From contig NC_071388.1 of assembly GCF_022682495.2 (NCBI RefSeq), positions 80,849,073-80,913,072 of the forward strand: a DNA stretch of 64,000 nucleotides, read 5' to 3'. The stretch is from Desmodus rotundus. Lineage: Eukaryota; Chordata; Mammalia; Chiroptera; Phyllostomidae. Positions 1 through 13,070 of the stretch are shown piece by piece (the first letter of the stretch is position 1; every line of letters starts with the position of its first letter). The notes beneath the pieces were generated by a model, which did no database searches, was not told the origin of the DNA, and was given only the letters and a program-made list of their open reading frames with translations. The position numbers were made by a program, and so were the translations under genes.

Positions 1-907
<907 letters not shown>

Positions 908-2095
908 GGGGGAGCCCGCAGCTTTCCAATTGCCATTTTTAGTCTTTTTTTTTTTAAGAGTAATACTTTCCCTTGTCACCCTTCCCAACTGTTTTAATTT
1001 AACTTTTTTTTTTTTTGGCTGATATTTTATCTTGAAAATCCACTTTATTTATTCACACAGTTTTAAAAAACACTAAAATTTATATCCACTACTTGGAGTG
1101 ATTCCATATTTCAAACAAACTGATCTAGGGTCAGAGCCCAGACAGAAGGAGACAGGCGGGTACTCGGCACAAATGTGTTAAAGATAACCGGTAATGGGAA
1201 ATTGGCCCAGAGCAGGGTCTGCTGCTGTCTGTTAGACTTTTCAGTAAAGTTATCAATTGTGTTCACTCAGCTGGAAATTTTATTTTTATTGGGAAACCTC
1301 ATCATTTTCAACATTTTACTGTTATAGAAAGTGAGTCAGCCAGAAGTATTAGTATTGTTCTCAAAGACTTAAGGTACATAAAATAGGGAAATTACCTAAA
1401 ATTCTTTTCCCTACATATTGTCATATAGTGTCACTGAGATGAAATATGGCAGCTGTTTACACCATATCTGTCTACAAGAAAGGAAGTGGAAAACATAGTA
1501 TTTACTTGAAATTTTAACTTTGTAATAGCAGGAATTCCAGTTCAGCCAGACAAGAAGATTAACCTTATTTTATTTTATTTTTTAAACTCCCCTAAATAAC
1601 TCAGTAGGATTTTTAGTACCACCAAACCATTTTGGATTTTTGTTCCTTCCCCCCTTAACACACCAGGCTTATTCAGAGTGCTTTCTTTTTAATAGTACAC
1701 GGGGGTCACCGAGTAGAAAGCAGTTGTTGGAGACAACTGCTGTCTGTATTTCAGCTGAGTACCATAAAGAACGTCCCACCACAAAGACCCTCTGGAGTTA
1801 GGAAAACTACTACAGCCAGGCTGGTCATTAACTTCTAACTGTGGTCTTTATTTCTTGTGGTGAAATGATGTGCCTTTCCTTGCCTAAATCCCTTCCTGGT
1901 GTGTATCAACATTATTTAATGTCTTCTAATTCAGTCATTTTTTGATAAATGTCTATAAACATTGAGCTTTTAAAAAATTTATTTATTTATTTCATTACTG
2001 TAGCACTTGACAGATTTTTTAAAATGTAATTTAGTAATTTCTTACAATACACTAAATCTGTCTTTTTAAAAAAATAAAATAAAAAATGAGAAGAG
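908..2095 (+). other. CLDND1: Probable CLDND1 3'UTR
   Basis: AT-rich sequence directly after the CLDND1 stop, with no repeat recognised. A candidate polyadenylation signal AATAAA lies at 2073-2078 in an A/T-rich stretch. The true 3' end is inferred, not demonstrated; other A/T-rich hexamers occur nearby. Confidence 0.4.
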
Positions 2096-4259
2096 ACTCA
2101 GTTGATTTAAATTTTAATACCTTAGCATAAAAAAGTACAAGAATCTGAATGAGTATCTCTGTGGTTCTCCGTGGAAATGCACTGTTACTTTGTCAGCCTC
2201 TCTTTATGTCTAGTGTTTGGGTCTCTACTTTATCTTCCCAGAAATGTGGTAACCTCTTGCCCCCATTAGAAAATAAGAGACTCTTTATTGCTTATGTTTC
2301 AGAGTTTTGAGTTATGTTTTCAAAGTAGTTTTGTGATCTCTCTCATACTTAATGTGGCTGGTTTCTCTTGAATTCCCGTCATGGCTGTGGATATTTGTGT
2401 TCTACATTAAAGAAATAATCAAGTAAGCTTTGACTTCCAACAAAGCTAGTATTGCTCTGCAGCTGATTATTGCCTATGAAACGGCTGGCTACTCAGTTTT
2501 CTGTCTAACTCTTGAAGTTTCGTTGCCCTTCAGCACCTTCTGTGGAAGGTAGACAAGAGAAAAGCTAAACGAACAAACACAAAACACTCCTGGGAATGGC
2601 ATTTTGAAATTATTGAACAGGGCAGTTTTGTATTGGGAATTATTTTAAACAGTGGTCCCTCCCTGCCTCTTATCCCTCCGGAGCTGCCTGTGACTGTAGC
2701 AGCAGTCTGTGGGAACTCAGTCAGAATTGCACTTCTGTCGTATAGCCTCACCGGTAGCATCCTTTCAGATGGAAAGCTGGCACCGTGAGCCCTGGTGCTC
2801 AATATGTGTTGTAGTCGGTATTTGAAGCACATTGCAGTGTAGCCAAGGTCGTCCTCTCCTGTGTAGACATTTTTCTTTGTGTCTGTGGTGTTTTATTTGA
2901 TGTTAAAACTATAGTTTTTCAGCTGTCTCAATTCTAAAGAGGTAGAATCATATGAATTATTGATATTTAACCATTTTTAAACTAATACAAAAAATGAGTG
3001 GCAGGTAAAGTTCTATTAATCCTTTTTCATCTAATCTTTGAAAGTAACTCCCAAAGTAGAAAATGAATTTTCAGATTTTTCAGAACATGACCTTTATGGC
3101 AATGTAAGAAGCCTGTTTTAAAAAATCTTAATTTACGGTTCCTAACCTGAGTAAATGATATGAATATCTGCTATATCCTTTTTTGCAAAATACTCATTTC
3201 AAAATTTCTTAAAGATAGCCATAAAAACAGTAAAAGTTAACATACCATAAAAAAGTCATAATAATTCTGGAAGAATTTATTTGTGCAGTTAACTGTGCCT
3301 ACTGTCTATGTCGTGATACACCAGAGTCTCAAGAATTTAATGTTAATGTGTAAAAGTTTTACCTGCTCTACGTATTAGTGTGTGTGAGTACTGGGGGGAG
3401 GATGGACTTTGTAAGTCACTTATAGGTGAACTGATGTAGTCACAGAAGTGAGAATGAGAAGGTCATGCAATAAATCAATTTAGAGTTTGATTGTTTTTCT
3501 ATTCCAAAGATACTAAATTGTAGACTACCAGTTAAAGCTTATTATATAGACTCAGTTATCTTCAGTTGACTATAAAGTACATAGTGTGAGGGCATTTTAA
3601 AATTTAACCTTCATATTGGCTTTCATCAGAAATGAAAACAATCGGTTGAATTAAGTTGATTTCCCAGCTGCAACACTTGCTGAAGTTTCCCGCAGCTAAA
3701 GGAGCAGGTAATGGGTGCAATTCTGAAGATGCAAATTATTTCACAAGCTGGATGCAGCTTTGCCTGGCACAGATGGGTGGAGTCATTTGTCCTCCTTTCA
3801 GACCTGTACTCATTAGGAAATAATGATTCATACCCTGAAAAGAAAATTAAAACAAGGAAGAACATCTATAGATAGGAATTCTTTTGTCTGTTGCACGTAG
3901 GTATTCAACACAATGTTGTAATGAGATACATTTTTTCCCTGGGATCAAATGACATGGCAATGGCCTGCAAATTCATTATGTGACAATTCTAAATTGTAAG
4001 AAGAGTAAATTAGAATGATTATTTGCTATATAGAAGTTACCATAAGAGTTATTAAAATTCCTCTTCAGTGCTAAAATTTTTGTTAGCAAAATTAATACAT
4101 TATTTGACATTAACATTGACATACTTTCAGCAAACTTGTATAAAGATCCCATCTATCTATATTTGCAGAGTTTATAAAAATATGAAATAAGAGAAAGATA
4201 ATTTTCTTTGTTTCTACCTTTTAAAATATTTGAGTTTTTGGGTAATGCATCACCTTCCA
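2096..4259. other. Intergenic, nothing recognised
   Basis: About 2.2 kb of AT-rich sequence with no convincing gene, RNA or repeat by eye. Short open frames on either strand (for example 2530-2832 and 3626-3865 minus) look like chance frames. Confidence 0.5.
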
Positions 4260-4455
4260 TCCTTTTTATTTAAGATTTTGTTTCATTTCTGAGAGAGAGG
4301 AAGGGAGGGAGAGAGACTTCCGTAAGTGCCTCCTGCACACACCCCAACTGGGGACTGAACCTGCAACCTAGGTATGTGCCCTGACCTGAATCCAACTGGT
4401 GACCTTTCACTTTGCTGGACAATGCCCAACCAAGTGAGCTATACCGGTCAGGGCT
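4260..4455 (-). mobile_element. VES-type tRNA-derived SINE (older copy)
   Basis: Antisense SINE. The plus strand starts with the T-rich complement of the A tail, then a GA-rich tract (4290-4315), and ends with the complement of the tRNA-like head near ctataccggtcagggc. Short direct repeats of caccttc flank it. It is more diverged than the other VES copies. Confidence 0.75.
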
Positions 4456-5002
4456 CATCTTTCACCTTCTGACTCAAATGTCTCAGAATGTGATCATGAC
4501 CTTACCTCTCCTGCAGAGCTGTTCAGTCCCTCCCAGTTTTTTAGGCTTCTGTTCTTGGTTTTCTTCACTCAGCTTGTATTGTCATTGGTATGTTCACAGG
4601 GGGCTTTGATTCTTTTATTCCCATGTCTCTCTTGGCACCTTTCTTCACAGTCCTTAGCCTTGTCGTCCCAGTTTCCTTATTTTCAGTCTCAAGCTATCAA
4701 AGATGGCTGGCTGTTCAAAACTAAAAGTGATTCTGGGAAATAGATTATGCTATTTGACTTCAGCTGCTTAACAGTTTTAATCACCTCTGACTGTGGATTT
4801 ATTATTCCTTGCCACACATTTTCCAAAAATCTCTAGTAGACTCTTACTCTTCCTTAAATTCCACTTTCTCTTTAATGAGGGAGTATTGGGATAAATTGTG
4901 CCAGTTTCTCCAAATCTCACTTGCTCCTCTCTACAAAAGAAGAAATGTATTATCTGATCGGAGAGATTGCTGGGATCATGGCATCCACAAAAAGCAACAA
5001 AG
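4456..5002. other. Unique sequence, nothing recognised
   Basis: Pyrimidine-rich stretch after the SINE with no recognisable coding or repeat content. Confidence 0.4.
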
Positions 5003-5175
5003 TGTGTGGTGGTTAAGTATTCAGCTCTGGAGACAGAATACTAAGTTTGCAGTCCCAGATCGGTCACTTAGCCTTCCCAAGCCCCACTCTTCCAACAGGA
5101 GAAATGCTCTCATACCTGCCCTACAGAGTTGTGATGAGGATTGTGCCAATTCATTAGCTTAAAGTAGCAACTCAA
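5003..5175 (+). repeat. MIR SINE
   Basis: Matches the MIR layout in sense: ggttaagtattcagctctgg at the head, cagatcggtcacttagcctt in the middle and a tail with gagttgtgatgaggattg. Ancient mammalian SINE, strongly diverged. Confidence 0.75.
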
Positions 5176-5224
5176 AAAAATGCTAGTTAAGACTGGCTGC
5201 ATTAAGAGGGGATGAGGTTATCCA

Positions 5225-5400
5225 GCCTATGAAGCTGTAGTTCTCAGCCTGGGCTACACATTGGAATTGCCTGGAGAGTGTTAAACAAATACGTTTGCCC
5301 TAGAGATTCTGATTTAGTTGGTCTGGGCTGTGGCCAGGTCCCTGCAATTTTTTAACCTTTCTAAATGATGCCAGTGGGATAGCTATGTTTGAAAAATATG
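5225..5400 (+). mobile_element. MER5-type hAT-Charlie DNA transposon fragment
   Basis: Segment starting ttctcagcctgggctacaca and containing gagattctgatttagttgg and gctgtggccaggtcc has the recognised order of MER5A/B elements. Non-autonomous and ancient. Confidence 0.75.
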
Positions 5401-5934
5401 CTTGAGAAAAGTATGTTTAAAGCAAGAAATAGGATTCTTTTTCTACTAGTCAGATTGTTAGAAGGAGACAGTGGGCTCTGTCAAGTAAATAGACCTGGCA
5501 CAGTGCCTGTTTTCTAGAAGCCATTTCCCTCCTGTTCTTCCAAAGCACGCCCTTCTGCAGATGACTGGCTGCTTGAGGCGGGCGCCAATTCACCACACTT
5601 GTCTGGAGATGTGTGTGAAGAGTCTGCCTGCAGGTCCAATACGCCCCCGTGGCTGGTCCGAAGATTCAGATTTGGCAGGAGGAAATAGGAAGCCTTGTTT
5701 TTTTTTTTTTGCTTCAATCCCAAATTACTTTAATTCAGTACTCTTCAGGAATTCTGTAGCTGGTGTGATGAGGCCTCCATAAAGAAAATGAAAACTTTGA
5801 TCCCTGTCTGTTTATCAGTTCATTGCATCCTTACTGTTGGGTGGAACCAATAAGGACAGACACGTAAGTGATCGGCATTAACCTCTACCCAAGCCAGAAA
5901 TGCTTGAGAACAGACTTACAAAATGAAGATAAAA
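5401..5934. other. Unique sequence, nothing recognised
   Basis: No gene or clear repeat. A T run at about 5699-5711 is a simple low-complexity stretch. Confidence 0.4.
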
Positions 5935-6030
5935 TAGTATGTGCCTTGGTAAGTTATTGTGAGGGTTAAATAAGAAGGTACGCAGATCCTGAAATATAAA
6001 AGCTCAATACATGTTTGGGATCAGAGGCTA
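5935..6030 (+). repeat. MIR/L2-type tail fragment
   Basis: Short segment with tattgtgagggttaaataag followed by an agctcaatacatg-like tail typical of MIR 3' parts. Short and diverged. Confidence 0.45.
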
Positions 6031-6464
6031 ACAGCACACGAGGAAGTGGCCTTTGCCTGGCCTGTGGGGTCAGGCTGTGGTGGCCATCGAGTAGCTGCAT
6101 GCCTGCAGGGATTAAAGCTGGGCTGGTCTGAGTTGTTGGGGGGACTCTAGTTTCCTGCTAAGGTTCATTTCAAAACAGCTCAATTACACAGGCTTTTTAG
6201 CCAACCTTGCTAAAGGTTATGTTTTTATCCTTTTTCTCAAACAGGACTGCACAAGTGTGAGATTTTTAGTATTTTGATGATTTCACTAAGTATCAGTTGA
6301 TGATTCAAGATTAACTGCATCAAAAATCTGTCTTTATCTTGTTTAAATTGGATTCAGGTCCACTGAGGGGATGGGAGGAATTTGGATTCCTGTGGCTTGT
6401 TCTCAGTCTACTGAAATCAACTACTACCACATACAATGCAATTTGACTTAGATTGTTAATTATT
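6031..6464. other. Unique sequence, nothing recognised
   Basis: No coding or repeat structure identified by eye. Confidence 0.35.
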
Positions 6465-6735
6465 TAAAAATTATAGTTGACATACAATATATTAGCTTCA
6501 GGTGTATAACAGAGAGATTCAACATTTATATGCCTTACAATGTGATCACTGTGATAAGTCTAGTAACCATCTGTCACCATGCAAAATTATTAAAATGTTA
6601 GTGACTGTATTCCCTGTGCTGTATCCTCATGACTAGTTTATTTTATAACTGGAAGTTTATATCTCTAATTCCCCTTCATCTTTTTCACCCACTTATCCCC
6701 TGACAACTGTCAGTGTGTTCTCTGTGCCTGTGAGT
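6465..6735 (-). mobile_element. Old L1 (L1M-type) 3'UTR fragment
   Basis: The plus strand reads atagttgacatacaatatat, then tctagtaaccatctgtcacc, then ttataactggaagtttatat. This is the reverse complement of the well-known 3'UTR of older L1 families. Confidence 0.7.
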
Positions 6736-6947
6736 CTGGGGCGGCGGATTTCAGGCACACCATAAGTTCAATCCCTGGGCATTATTCATGAGCACTTACA
6801 ATAAGTTGCACAGAGGCATCTTCTTGTTGCCCTGAACTTAAAAGAGGATTCAAAGATATGAAAGATAAGAAACTATCTTAAAAAATTCCAGAGAGAGTTC
6901 AAACATTGGGGTTATAACTACTTCCAAGACTCATTTAGAGGTGGCTG

Positions 6948-9813
6948 AACCCATTTTTGCCTTTTATTGTTTATGCCATTACATTTGTCCTTGCTTTTTC
7001 TCCCTTAGCCCGTCTCCACTCAGCCCCCACCTCCCCATCCTCAGGCAATCCGTATGTCATTGTCCGTGTCCATGGGTCATACATGCTCATATATGTCCTT
7101 TGGCTCATCCCTTCACCTTCTTTCATCCAGTCCTCCTAACTCCCCAACATCTATCAATCTGTTTTGTGCATCTGTGCTTCTGTTTCTATTTTGGTCATTA
7201 GTTTATTCATTAGATTCCACATATAAGTGTGATCATATGGTATTTGTCTTTCTTTGACTGGCTTATTTCACTTAGCATAATATTCTCCAAGTCCTTCCAT
7301 GCTGTCACATGGAAGGTAAGTTTCTTTTTCTTTCTTTCTTTCTTTTTTTTTTTACTGTTGCAGAGTATTCCATTCTGTAAAGGTACCACAGCTTTTTTAT
7401 CCACTCATTTACTGATGGGCACTTAACACTGTTCCAGATCTTGCCTATTGTAATTCATGATCCTATGAACATAGGGGTGCATCTATTTTATTGTGTTGGT
7501 GTTTTGGGATTCTTAGAATATATTCCCAGAAGTAGAATTGCTGGGTCAAAAGGGAGTTCCATTTTTAATTTTTTGAGGATAGTCCATACTGTTTTCCACA
7601 GTGACTGAGCCAGTCTGCATTCCCACTAAAGGTGAACTAGGGTTCTCTTTTCTCTACATCCTTGCCAACACTTGTTTGTTGACGTATTGATGGTAACCAT
7701 TCTGACAGCTGTGAGGTGGTATTTCACAGTGGTTTTAATTTGCATTTCTCTGATGGTAAGTGACGTTGAGCATTTTTTCATATGTCTGTTGGCCATCTGT
7801 ATGACCTCTTTGGAGAAGTGTCTATCTATTCAGATCCTTCACCCACTTTTAAAAAATTAAATTGTTTTTTATACTGGTGTTAAATTGTATTAGTTCTTTG
7901 TATATTTTGGAGATTATACCCTTATAAGATGTACATATTATTGGTGAATATGGTCTCCCATACCATACTCCCAGTGGTTCCTTTTTAATTTTGCTGGTGG
8001 TTTCTTTAGCTGTGTGAGCTTTTTAATTTGATGTAGTCCTATGTGTTTATTTTTCCCATTGTTTCCCTTGCCCTACCCCTAGGAGATGTATTGGCAAAAA
8101 TATTGCTATATGGAGATATCTGACATTTTACTGACGATGTTTTATCCTAGAATTTTTATGGTTTCATGACTTATATTTAAGTCTTTTACCCATTTTGAGT
8201 TTATTTTGGTGTATAGTGTGGTGTAAGTTGGTCTAGTTTCATTTTTTTTGCATATACGATGCCAGTTATCCCAACACCATTTATTGAGGAGACTGTCTTT
8301 ACTCATTGTATGCTCTTGCCTCCTTTGTCAAATATCAATTGACCATAAAGGCATGGGTTTATTTCTGGGCTCTTTGTTCTGTTCCATTGATCTATATGCC
8401 TGTTCTTGTGCCAGTAGCAGACTGTTTTGAGTATAGTCTGGTATCAGGTACTGTGATCCCTCCAATTTTGTTCTTCTTTCACAAGGCTGCTGAGGCTATC
8501 TGAGGCCTGTTTTGGTTTCATAGAATTTTTGGAATATTTGTTCTAGATCTGTGAAATGTGCCATTGGTATTTTAATAGGAATTGCACTGAATCTATAGAT
8601 TACTTTGGGTATTTTAATGATGTTAATTCTTCCAATCCATGAACACAGTATATGCTTCCACTTATTTGTATCTTCCTCAGTTTCTTTCTTCAGTGTCTTA
8701 TAGTTTTCCAAGTACAGGTCTTTTACCTCCTTGGTTAAATTTATTCCTTGATACCTTATTTTTTTGTTGTTGTTGCAATAGTAAGTGGGATTGTTTTCTA
8801 AATTTCTCTTTCTGATGGTTCATTATTGGTGTATATAAATGCCATTGATTTCTGAGTATTGATTTTGTATCCTGCTACTTTGCCAAATTTATTTATTAGG
8901 TCTAGTAGTCTTCTGGTAGAGCCTATAGGGTTTTCTTTTTTTGTTTATCAACATTTTCAAAATTTTTTAAAACTTAAAAAAAATGTTGTTCAAGTACAGT
9001 TGTCTCCTTTTCCCTCCTACTATTCCCCCCACCCCAACTATCCCCACTTCCCACCCTTGATCCTATCCCCCTTTGGTTTTGTCCATGTGTACTTTATAGG
9101 TGTGCCTGAAAACCATCCCCCCCTTTTTCTCCCCATTATCCCCTCCCACCTCTCCTCTGGTTACTGTTGGTTTGTTTTTAATTTCAATGTCTGTGGTTAT
9201 ATTTTGCTTGTTGTTTTGTTGATTCGGTTCCACCCTATAGGGTTTTCTATGCACAATATCATGCTGTCTGCAAATAACAACAGTTTCACTTTCTCCTTTC
9301 CAATTTTGATGCTTTTTATGTTGAATAAGAGAGGTGAAAGTAGACATCCCTGTCTTGTTCCTGATCTTAAGGGAAACGCTTTTGGATTTTGCCCATTGAG
9401 TATGATGTTGGCTGTAGGTTTTTCATATATAACCTTTATTATGCTGAGGTATGTTCCCTCTATTCCCACCTTGCTGAGAGTTTTGGTTTGGGTTTTTTGT
9501 TGTTGTTTTCTTTTTCATAAATAGGTGCAGGATTTTATCAAATGCCTTTTCTGCATCTGTTGATATGAATATGTGATTTTTATCCTTCACTTTATTTATG
9601 TAATGTATCACATTTATTGATTTGTGGATATTGTTCCAACCTTGCAAATCTGGAGTAAATCCCACTTGATTATGGTGTATGATCTTTTTGGTGTATTGCT
9701 GTATTTGCTTTACTAATATTTTTGTTGAGAATTCTAGCATATATGCTCATTAGGGATATCGGCCTATAATTTTCTTCCTTTGTTGGTTTTGGAATTAGGC
9801 AAACCCCATTTTA
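6948..9813 (-). mobile_element. 5'-truncated L1, interrupted by a nested L1 tail
   Basis: Minus-strand L1 from its 3'UTR (about 6950) through the ORF2 C-terminal, reverse transcriptase and upstream regions to about 9800, where it stops inside ORF2. Frame is lost many times; open pieces at 8496-8711, 9197-9469 and 9423-9740 (minus) carry reverse-transcriptase-like residues such as [15 protein letters not shown] probable target-site duplication, about aacccatttt, is seen at 6948-6957 and near 9803-9812. A nested insertion occupies 8937-9233. Confidence 0.85.
8937..9233 (-). mobile_element. Short L1 3' end nested in another L1
   Basis: About 300 bp of L1 3'UTR in antisense (contains acagttgtctcc near the terminus and ggttatattttgcttg). 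It is flanked by an exact 15-bp repeat of cctatagggttttct at 8922-8936 and 9234-9248, and the host L1 reads through on both sides. Severely 5'-truncated insertion with its target-site duplication preserved. Confidence 0.9.
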
Positions 9814-10035
9814 TTATTTTAGCTACTCAGCTACACTCCAGACAGTGCTCCCCATCCCTCCTCATTTGAAGTAAGATGATTGGAGGAAGGAAAGGGAGGA
9901 AAAGGCTTTGAGTCTTTGAGTGGAGGGTGCTGTGTCCTCTCCCTCTCCTCCACCACAGAATGGAGAATTGTACTAGTTGCCATTCAAGGTGAAAAAGCAG
10001 AGCTACTCTTGAGTTAATTCTGGATTTTCACATCA
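9814..10035. other. Unique sequence, nothing recognised
   Basis: Contains a purine-rich patch (about 9870-9935); otherwise no structure recognised. Confidence 0.35.
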
Positions 10036-10255
10036 AGGGATCTGCTTTAGATTTAGACATATCTGCTTGTAATCCCAGCTCCTCCTTTTACTGGTTGAGA
10101 AAGTTTGGATAAGTTATATCACTTCTGTAGGTCTCGGTGGGATAATAATATTCAAGGTTTATGTTTGTTGTGAGACTTAAATGAGATAACACTCTTAAAG
10201 CACTTAGCACTGTGTTCAGCACATCTTAAGCTTTCAATAAATGCTATTATTGATG
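10036..10255 (+). repeat. MIR SINE
   Basis: MIR order is visible in sense: an agctcctccttttactgg box, gataagttatatcacttctg, a gagataaca segment and a tail tcaataaatgctattattg. Confidence 0.75.
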
Positions 10256-10279
10256 TGCAGATAATTTCAAATCCCCTGC

Positions 10280-11416
10280 CCTGTCTTCTCTCCTAAACTT
10301 ATGTCTAAATTTCTAACTTCCCCAAGACAGCTCCATTTGAATATTCTCATGGCACCCCAAATTTAATATGGTCAAATGTAAACTTATCTTTCTTCTCGTA
10401 ATTTCTCCAATTCCCATTTTCTTCATGTTTCTCCCATCAGCTACTTTCAGTGGTGACATCATCTTTGACTCGTCCTGGTCCCTTTCCTTATATGTTCGAT
10501 AACTTATCAAGACTTCTAGATTCTACTCTCATAATGCCTCTCTTTCTAAAACTCTTGTTTTCTACTGGTTCAGGCTACTAAATGATGACAGTAGCCACTT
10601 TGCTGGATTCCTTGTCACCAGCTCTTTCTCCTGTAATCCTTTTTATACATAAATTTGATCACAACAGGCTTTTATTAAAAAACTTCCAAAGACTACCCAT
10701 TGCTTTTAAAAGCAATCTAGAATAGTGTAAATTTAGTCTCACACCCAAGCTCTGGCATTAGCTGGTTCTATCTTTGCAACATCTTCTGTTCCCCTGCTTT
10801 TTAGTAAGACTCACTGTTAATTGTATCCTGTTTGCACTTTCTTAAATCCATGCTTTTTGTTGCCTTCTTTATTACTGGAATACGGTTTTCCACATATTCG
10901 AATCCTGCCCATACCACTTCACTGAAATTAGTTTAAAGAGTCACAACTATTTCTTTACCAAAAGAATAATTTAAAGCTGATTTCAAATATCTTACTCTTT
11001 AGAATTCCTTTTAGCATGCTGAGTAAACTTTTGTGGCTTTTATCACTTTCTACCTTATATAACACCAATTAATATGCATATCTTCTTCCCTACTAGAACT
11101 TAATTGCCTATCGAGTCTATGCATCTCCTAACATCTCCCATATTGCCTTGCCAAAGTAGTCTCAGGAAATCAGAGAGAGGTTTCGTAATGTTAATCCTTA
11201 AATTATTAGAAAGCCCCATTGTAAAGTATACACTTTCTACCTTATATAAAACTGATTAATATGTATATATCATCTTTACTACTAGAACTTACTGTCTATC
11301 TATTCTTTGTATCTCCTAACATCTCCCACACTGCCTTGCAAAGAGTAGTCCCAGGAAATAAGAGGTTTCAGAATGTTAATCCTTGAAATTATTAGAAAGC
11401 CTCATTGTAAAATATA
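10280..11416 (+). mobile_element. L2 (LINE-2) fragment, 3' part
   Basis: Sense L2 features: gtgacatcatctttgactcg, then tttgatcacaacaggctttt, cttccaaagactacccattgc and the 3'UTR-like block with ctactagaactta. Diverged and non-coding. Its 3' end lies inside the tandem duplication at 11044-11416. Confidence 0.65.
11044..11416 (+). repeat. 187-bp imperfect tandem duplication
   Basis: Unit 1 (11044-11230) and unit 2 (11231-11416) both start cactttctaccttatat, share ctcctaacatctccca in the middle and end near attgtaaa(g/a)tata. The two differ by scattered substitutions and a few small indels, so the duplication is not recent. Confidence 0.9.
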
Positions 11417-12300
11417 TACTTGAAACTGCTCTCTCTAGGAAAGAATTAGAATTGATTGACAGGAGCTCAAGTTTAACAGTGCGGAGGAAAAGCTCTCTGC
11501 TGGGTTCTTCCAGGTGACTGAGATGTGTAGATGTAGTTTCCTCCCACCTGTGCTGGAAGAGGAATTGGGTTCAGTTCTATGTCAACTGTGATGCCACATG
11601 TACAGTTAAACTCAATCTCTTAGGTTTTTGTGATTTTTGCACATTTTCATAGTAAGTGCTTATACTAGAAAATATTTAAATCTTTTTGTTGACTTGGTTA
11701 GAAGATACATTCAGAAGTAAATACAGTATAACACTATTGGAGAAGTTTGATGAAGTCAATGTATCCCTGTCTATACTTAATCTATGAAGTAAAGTTCTAC
11801 AGTGAAATCAAAGTGTTATTATATAAAGTTACAAGTTTAATACATGGAGGGAATCATGAGTACTTTAGGATATAAAAATGAAGGTGCCTCTTATTTCAAA
11901 GGCATATTCATCAAGAGGCAACTTCATCAATAGGAAATTTTACCATATATTTTCAATCAGGCCCTGTTCCCAAAGGACTTTGCTCCTTATGCAATTCTCT
12001 CTTGATTACTGAAAGAGTGTTTATCTTGATTAATATTACCTATGAAATAACTATATCTTTTAAAGAAAATTAGATTCTTGGTCAATGAATAATTTTTATA
12101 ATCTACATTATTCCTGACAATTACTTACTTCTCAACAATCTTTTAATTTTGTTCCACTACTCATAGGATAGTTTGCAAGCTCTTTAAAAAGCCTTATACT
12201 CTGACCAGCAATTTCTATACGTTAGACACACTGGCCTATGAGTTTTTTCAGTGGGCCATGCCTACGGTAGTTTAAAAATGTGGCTCTATAATTCTTTCAT
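11417..12300. other. Unique AT-rich sequence, nothing recognised
   Basis: No coding frame longer than chance and no repeat recognised by eye. Confidence 0.4.
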
Positions 12301-12815
12301 CACTCTTCCACTGAAAGGGGGGCTCTCTGTCCTCTTCCCCTGAATCTAGGCAAGCTGGTGATTGGTTTGACTATTAGAGTTTGGTTGAAGTGATACTATG
12401 AGGTCACATAAGGCTATATGCAGCTTCAGATTGAGTCTCTTGGAACACTAGCTTTTAGAATACTCACTTGTGGGATGCTCTGTCCAATAACCCAGCTGCC
12501 ATGCTGTGAAACCCAGGCCACATGGAGAGACCCTTCGTAGGAGCTACAGTTAAAATCCCAAGCTAAGCTCCCAGGTGACAGCCAAGATCCTCCTCCAGCC
12601 AGGTACATCAGCCACGTTGGGTGTCTGGCCCTGCTGAGCCTTCAGATGACCCTAACCCAGCTACTCTCTGCTGTAACGCTATGAGACTCCAATCAAGAAC
12701 CACTCAGTTGTGCCCAATCAACCTACACAACTGTAAAAGATAATAAATTGTTGTTTTATACCAGTACCTTTTGGAGTCATTTATGAGACACAGTATCTAC
12801 AACAATTCTCTTTCT
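12301..12815 (+). mobile_element. MLT1-type (ERVL-MaLR) LTR
   Basis: The layout matches ancient MaLR solo LTRs: a promoter-like 5' part, a central block of the 'ccaggtgacagcc...' kind, gtaaaagataataaattgttgttttat with a polyadenylation signal, and a terminus near gagtcatttatgagacacag. No internal region is seen. Exact subfamily not assigned. Confidence 0.6.
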
Positions 12816-12824
12816 TCTCACAGG

Positions 12825-13070
12825 ATTTCAAAAGTTTTCTCCTCTTTTTCTGACCACTCCCAACACTCTACTTCCCTCCCCACTTTTTTACCTGCCTAAT
12901 TCCTATTTATTTGTCTAATCAAAGCTTCATATGTACTTCTTCAGCAAAGCTTTCCCTGATCATCTTTCTTGCGTTAGTTCTCCCTGTTATTTTTTTCTAA
13001 GAACTCTGAAGTTCTTGACTATGGTAGGCCATAAAGTCCAAAGCTAAGAGTTTCTCTATTTGTCATCATT
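12825..13070 (+). mobile_element. L2 3' fragment
   Basis: Sense L2-like text: ctgcctaattcctatttatt, then cttcagcaaagctttccctg and a following pyrimidine-rich part. Diverged, non-coding. Confidence 0.5.

Noticed and set aside
4260..4455. tRNA-like sequences in VES copies as tRNA genes
   Set aside because: The tRNA-like heads belong to SINEs with A-rich tails and target-site duplications; no cloverleaf with an anticodon arm is intact.
8859..9524. 221-codon plus-strand ORF
   Set aside because: It is the antisense of L1 ORF2 and crosses the nested L1 tail; the protein has no recognisable domain.
11044..11416. CRISPR-like direct repeats
   Set aside because: Two adjacent 187-bp units in a mammalian genome; no short repeats with spacers anywhere in the window.
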